DNA from: Halobellus clavatus
GTDB taxonomy: Archaea > Halobacteriota > Halobacteria > Halobacteriales > Haloferacaceae
Reading direction: 5' to 3'
Length of the DNA stretch: 64,000 nt
NCBI RefSeq assembly: GCF_900107195.1
Contig: NZ_FNPB01000001.1
Location: forward strand, 1 to 64,000
Positions 60,812 through 64,000 of this stretch are shown here, piece after piece. Under the pieces are notes generated by a model. That model ran no database searches. It was not told the DNA's origin and saw nothing but the letters and a program-made list of their open reading frames with translations. The translations under genes and the position numbers were made by a program. Position 1 is the stretch's first letter, and the number at the start of each line of letters is the position of its first letter.

Positions 60812-61518
60812 GCAGCTACCTCGAGATCCTGGTCGTCGCGTTTGTCGCACAGCTGGCGGTGCTCCCCGGCGAGAAGGTTCAGTTCATCATCGCGGGGCTC
60901 TCGACGCGGTACGATCCCCGCGTGGTGGTCGCGGCCGCAGGTTCCGCCTTCGCCGGGTGGACCGCCATCGAGATTCTGTTCGGCCGCGCGCTCCAGTCGC
61001 TGCTGCCGCCCGTCGTCCTCGATACCGTGACTGCCGGGCTCTTTCTCGCGTTCGCGGTGCTGCTCTATCGCTCGGCACCCAGTCAGGGCAGTGGCACGGG
61101 CCTGAACGAGGCGACCGAGACCGACGGCGGCTTCGTCGATCTCGCGGGGAAGGACCTCCCGGGTCCGCTGAACCGATTTTCCGGTTCGTTCGGCGGCTTC
61201 CTGCCGATCTTCGTGATGATGGTCACCGGCGAGTTCGGCGACAAGACGCAACTCGTCACGATCGGATTGGCAGTCCAGTACGGCGCGACCTCGGCGATCT
61301 GGGCGGGCGAGATGCTGGCGATCATCCCGATCAGCCTCGCGAACGCGTACTTCTTCCACACCTTCGCCCACCGGTTCGATATGCGGAAAGCCCACTTCGC
61401 CTCTGCGGCGCTGTTCGCGTTCTTCGGCGCGGACACCGCGCTCTCGATTCTGACTGGGTTCTCCCTCTGGGAGACGTTCATCGGCTCGGTCAGCGCGGCC
61501 GTGGCGGTGCTCCTGTAA
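60808..61518 (+). CDS. GDT1/TMEM165-family cation transporter
   Basis: A 236-residue membrane protein with two repeats of about three helices. The second carries the family signature in VTGEFGDKTQLVTIGLAVQY (E-x-G-D-K-T). The first repeat reads VLPGEKVQFIIAGLSTRYDP, a degenerate form. The family moves Mn2+ or Ca2+; bacterial relatives (MneA) export Mn. Its GTG start overlaps the DtxR-family stop by 4 nt, so expression is coupled to that repressor. Confidence 0.88.
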   Translation: MSSYLEILVVAFVAQLAVLPGEKVQFIIAGLSTRYDPRVVVAAAGSAFAGWTAIEILFGRALQSLLPPVVLDTVTAGLFLAFAVLLYRSAPSQGSGTGLNEATETDGGFVDLAGKDLPGPLNRFSGSFGGFLPIFVMMVTGEFGDKTQLVTIGLAVQYGATSAIWAGEMLAIIPISLANAYFFHTFAHRFDMRKAHFASAALFAFFGADTALSILTGFSLWETFIGSVSAAVAVLL

Positions 61519-61534
61519 GGACCCGCCATTTCGG

Positions 61535-61546
61535 TTCTTTTTTCTC
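61535..61546 (+). terminator. T-run terminator after the GDT1 gene
   Basis: TTCTTTTTTCTC with six consecutive T residues lies 17 nt after the stop codon, a typical archaeal terminator, and separates the operon from the LysE gene. Confidence 0.5.
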
Positions 61547-61569
61547 GATTCCGGTCCTCGGACCGGTCG

Positions 61570-62265
61570 ATGACGAGTCTTCTCGCGACGCTTTCGGCGG
61601 GGGTAGTCTTCGGCGTTGCCCTCGCCGCTCCGCCCGGCCCGATGAACGCGATCATCGCCGAAGAGAGCGTGGTCAGAGGATGGCTCGCGGGATTCAAAGC
61701 CGGCCTCGGGGCGATGAGCGCCGACGCGATCTTCTTCGTGCTGGCGGCACTCGGCGTCGTTGCGTTCGTCGACCGCTTCCCGCTCGTGCGGGCGGCGATG
61801 ATCGGCGTGGGCGGCCTGCTGATGCTGTACTTCGCGTACGGTGCGGCCGCGGACGTCCGCTCCTCGTTCCGCCCGGGTGAGGGGCCGACCGACGAGTCCG
61901 ATCCCAGAGTCGGCACCGGGTTCAGGAAGGCGTTCGTCCTGGCGCTCACGAACCCGTATCAGATCCTCTTCTGGCTCACGATCGGCGTCGGGCTCCTCCA
62001 GTCGGGCACGGTCGACATCCTGGCGCAGACGCCGTACGTCGGGAACACGCTGGCCGGGCTCTTGGTCGTCGAGACGGGGTCGCCGGCGCTCGTCGCCGGC
62101 TTCTTCGGCGGGATCGTCCTCTGGATCACCGGATTCCCGGCCGCGCTCGTCGGTGCGGAACGCCGCGTCGAGGCCTTCGCGCCCCTGGTCGCCGGTCTCA
62201 GTGCCGTCGTCCTCGCGGGGTTCGGCGTGGTCTTCCTCGCCGAGAGCGTCGCGGTGCTCGCTTAA
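61570..62265 (+). CDS. LysE-family exporter
   Basis: A 231-residue membrane protein with six helices. FGVALAAPPGPMNAIIAEES holds the PGP motif of the LysE/RhtB family; GLGAMSADAIFFVLAALGVV and FVLALTNPYQILFWLTIGVG (NPxxxxFW) are also typical. Members export amino acids or related metabolites; the substrate is unknown. It lies only 51 nt after the GDT1 gene but beyond a T-run, so it may be separately transcribed. Confidence 0.9.
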   Translation: MTSLLATLSAGVVFGVALAAPPGPMNAIIAEESVVRGWLAGFKAGLGAMSADAIFFVLAALGVVAFVDRFPLVRAAMIGVGGLLMLYFAYGAAADVRSSFRPGEGPTDESDPRVGTGFRKAFVLALTNPYQILFWLTIGVGLLQSGTVDILAQTPYVGNTLAGLLVVETGSPALVAGFFGGIVLWITGFPAALVGAERRVEAFAPLVAGLSAVVLAGFGVVFLAESVAVLA

Positions 62266-62328
62266 CCCGACGTCGAACCCACAGGTGTCGGAGCGATCAG
62301 TGCCGCTCGGAGCCACCGTCGAACGGGC

Positions 62329-62336
62329 ATAAACTA
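62329..62336 (+). promoter_or_regulatory. TATA element of the small-gene pair
   Basis: ATAAACTA lies about 33 nt before ATG 62365. Confidence 0.45.
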
Positions 62337-62364
62337 TGTACCAGCAGGACCCTAATTATCTACG

Positions 62365-62586
62365 ATGTCAGACTCACAGCCGCCCGACGAGCGCATCGAC
62401 GAGACGACGACCTGGCCCGAACTCGCGATCGGTCTCTACGACAGACTGACCGGGCGCGGAGCGGAGATCACGTACGACTTCGAGGATATGGAGGTCGAAG
62501 TCCCGAGCGGAACCGGCGACGACGCCGAGCACGCGCGGTGGCGCGTCGACGGCACGCTCCGCGTCACGACCCGGGAGCGTGACTGA
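62365..62586 (+). CDS. Small acidic haloarchaeal protein, unknown
   Basis: A 73-residue soluble acidic protein: TTTWPELAIGLYDRLTGRGA, then ITYDFEDMEVEVPSGTG and WRVDGTLRVTTRERD. The pattern suggests a helix followed by a small beta sheet. I do not recognise a named family. It overlaps the next gene by 8 nt and forms a two-gene unit with it ahead of egsA. Confidence 0.72.
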   Translation: MSDSQPPDERIDETTTWPELAIGLYDRLTGRGAEITYDFEDMEVEVPSGTGDDAEHARWRVDGTLRVTTRERD

Positions 62587-62956
62587 CGCGCACGCCGAGG
62601 AACAGTTCCCGCCCCTCTCGGTTGCTGCGGACCTGACCCTCGAGGTCGCCGGGACCCAGGCCGAGGTGCAGTCCACCGGGGAGCGGTTGTTCGTGCTGTT
62701 TCCCTCGCTCCCCGGAGCGGTCCGGGCGCTGCGCCGACTCCCCGAGGGCGGCGAGACGCGTCTGGACGAACTCCTCCGACTGACGGATCTGACCGTCGAG
62801 ATTCGGATTCGCGACCGGACGGTGGCCGTCGCCGGCGTCGGAGCCGACCCGGGCGTCGTCTCGACGCAACTCGGGACCGCACCGATCGAGGTCCGGATCG
62901 GCGGACTGCTCGGCGCTGTCGGCCGCGAACTCGTGGTCGCGCTCCGTTCGGTGTGA
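62579..62956 (+). CDS. Unknown protein paired with the preceding gene
   Basis: A 125-residue protein from GTG 62579. Two beta-rich segments (LSVAADLTLEVAGTQAEVQS and LTDLTVEIRIRDRTVAVAGV) and ERLFVLFPSLPGAVRALRRL and APIEVRIGGLLGAVGRELVV suggest a compact alpha/beta fold with internal repetition. No membrane helix or catalytic motif is seen. The start lies within the upstream gene, so translation is likely coupled. Function is not known. Confidence 0.72.
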   Translation: MTDAHAEEQFPPLSVAADLTLEVAGTQAEVQSTGERLFVLFPSLPGAVRALRRLPEGGETRLDELLRLTDLTVEIRIRDRTVAVAGVGADPGVVSTQLGTAPIEVRIGGLLGAVGRELVVALRSV

Positions 62957-63029
62957 GCGTCGACTCCCGTCCTCGGAGCCTCGCGTCCCTGCCCCCCGAG
63001 CGTGGCGGGCCGGGACGGAGACCCTCATC

Positions 63030-63037
63030 TTCTAAAT
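63030..63037 (+). promoter_or_regulatory. TATA element of egsA
   Basis: TTCTAAAT is centred about 27 nt before ATG 63060, consistent with a leaderless transcript. Confidence 0.55.
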
Positions 63038-63059
63038 GGTGCAGCGAAGTACGTGTGCT

Positions 63060-64000
63060 ATGTTCGATAAGACGACGTGGATCAAACTCCCGCGGAACGT
63101 GCTCGTCGGGCACGGCGTCCTCGACGACCTCTCCGACGCGCTCGGAGAACTCCATCTCGCCGGCCGTCCGCTCGTCGTCACGAGTCCGACGCCGAACGAG
63201 TTGGCTGGCGACCGGGTCCGTGCGCAGTTCGACGATCCGGCGACGGTCACCGTCGCGTCGGCGAGTTTCGACGCCGTCGAGCGCGTCATCGACGTCGCGG
63301 AGGCCGAAGACGCCGGCTACCTGGTCGGCCTCGGCGGCGGAAAGCCGATCGACACGGCCAAGATGGCTTCCGACCGGCTGGGGTGCGGCTTCGTCTCTGT
63401 GCCCACGGCTGCCAGCCACGACGGCATCGTTTCGGGCCGGTCGTCGATTCCGGAGGGCGACACCAGACACTCGGTCGCCGCGGATCCGCCGCTGGCGGTC
63501 GTCGCCGACACGGAGATCCTCGCGGAGGCGCCGTGGGACCTCACCACGGCGGGCTGTGCGGACATCGTCTCGAACTACACGGCGGTGAAAGACTGGCAGT
63601 TGGCCCATCGGTTGAAGAACGTCGAGTACAGCGAGTACGCCGGCGCGCTCTCGAAGATGACCGCCGAGATGCTCGTCGAATCCTCTGACGCGATCAAACC
63701 CGGGTTCGAGGAGTCGGCGTGGCTGGTGGCGAAGGCGCTCGTCTCCTCCGGCGTCGCGATGTCGATCGCGGGGTCGTCCCGGCCCGCGTCGGGCGCGGAG
63801 CACCTCATCTCACACCAACTTGACCGACTCGTCCCCGGACGCGCGCTGCACGGCCACCAGGTCGGCGTCGCGGCCATCGTCACCGAGTACCTCCACTCCG
63901 GCGAGCGCGGCGAGTGGGCCGACATCCGCGCCGCGCTCGAAGACGTCGGCGCGCCCACGACCGCCGAGGAACTCGGGATCGACGCGGAGACGTTCCTCGA
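63060..64000 (+). CDS. egsA: sn-Glycerol-1-phosphate dehydrogenase, 5' part
   Basis: The first 313 residues of the enzyme that makes sn-glycerol-1-phosphate, the archaeal lipid backbone, from dihydroxyacetone phosphate and NAD(P)H. The gene runs off the right edge. NAD-binding: YLVGLGGGKPIDTAKMASDR. Substrate and zinc region: FVSVPTAASHDGIVSGRSSI, LTTAGCADIVSNYTAVKDWQ, SGAEHLISHQLDRLVPGRAL and HGHQVGVAAI with conserved histidines. The start MFDKTTWIKLPRNVLVGHGV is the haloarchaeal form. Confidence 0.95.
   Translation, partial: MFDKTTWIKLPRNVLVGHGVLDDLSDALGELHLAGRPLVVTSPTPNELAGDRVRAQFDDPATVTVASASFDAVERVIDVAEAEDAGYLVGLGGGKPIDTAKMASDRLGCGFVSVPTAASHDGIVSGRSSIPEGDTRHSVAADPPLAVVADTEILAEAPWDLTTAGCADIVSNYTAVKDWQLAHRLKNVEYSEYAGALSKMTAEMLVESSDAIKPGFEESAWLVAKALVSSGVAMSIAGSSRPASGAEHLISHQLDRLVPGRALHGHQVGVAAIVTEYLHSGERGEWADIRAALEDVGAPTTAEELGIDAETFL

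Noticed and set aside
60376-62316. Long minus-strand open frame (about 646 codons) across the DtxR, GDT1 and LysE genes
   Set aside because: Its translation is Arg/Asp/Glu repeats without domain features, as expected for an antisense frame in high-GC DNA; the plus-strand genes are clear families.

Overview
The window is chromosomal DNA from an extremely halophilic archaeon (class Halobacteria). The evidence is high GC (roughly two thirds by eye), strongly acidic proteins, an archaellum operon with the haloarchaeal ArlCE fusion and CheF, two TFB paralogues, archaeal-type 3-dehydroquinate synthase II and sn-glycerol-1-phosphate dehydrogenase, and many leaderless genes with a TATA element about 27 nt before the start codon. 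ArlCE suggests Haloferacales or a relative; genus cannot be fixed by reading alone. Both ends are cut inside genes (an archaellin on the left, egsA on the right).

Layout. 1-9.6 kb: motility. An archaellin tail, a divergent KaiC-like ATPase, then the tightly packed operon arlCE-arlF-arlG-arlH-arlI-arlJ-cheF. 9.6-15.1 kb: two small haloarchaeal proteins, a Rad3/XPD-type helicase, an HTH regulator, and the overlapping pair nnrDE-moaC. 15.15-17.3 kb: a scarred stretch with an 81-bp near-palindromic element, a hydrophobic reading frame without a start codon, hflX, and a tRNA 3'-end-like fragment. 17.3-31.5 kb: a DMT transporter, thrS, a lipoprotein, endonuclease V, rhomboid protease, a molybdopterin-domain protein, pyrophosphatase, a PadR regulator, the rnhA pair, a TFB without zinc-ribbon cysteines, a frameshifted membrane gene, nreA, a TRAM protein and a large radical SAM protein.

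31.6-45.6 kb: CPBP protease, GNAT, DHQS II, a zinc-ribbon membrane protein, a second (intact) TFB, a BtuF-like protein, an ITPase-like protein, an AglD-like glycosyltransferase/flippase fusion, a DUF7123-like protein, a winged-helix protein, and a minus-strand group of surface protein, Mrr-like protein, NfeD and SPFH protein. 45.7-55.3 kb: central carbon metabolism and translation, with pyruvate kinase, metG, a VTT membrane protein, mfnA, ppsA and a J-domain membrane protein. 55.3-64 kb: an imperfect tandem-repeat spacer, a MarR-like regulator, a phosphoesterase, an FAD amine-oxidase-like protein, a threonine-synthase-like protein lacking its PLP lysine, a DtxR-family repressor overlapping a GDT1/TMEM165 transporter, a LysE exporter, two small unknown proteins and egsA.

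Most notable points. (1) TrmB-like sites (TACT-N7-GAGTT) lie at both pyk and ppsA. The site is downstream of and overlapping the TATA box at pyk, but upstream of the TATA box at ppsA. This is the geometry expected for opposite control of glycolysis and gluconeogenesis. (2) The threonine-synthase homologue has Leu in place of the Schiff-base lysine. (3) One TFB has lost its zinc ribbon. (4) The DtxR-family gene carries a perfect inverted repeat between TATA and start and is translationally coupled to a GDT1-family cation transporter. (5) A divergent membrane-protein gene beside nreA is broken by an apparent one-base deletion in a G run. No CRISPR array, rRNA, complete tRNA or intact insertion sequence was seen.
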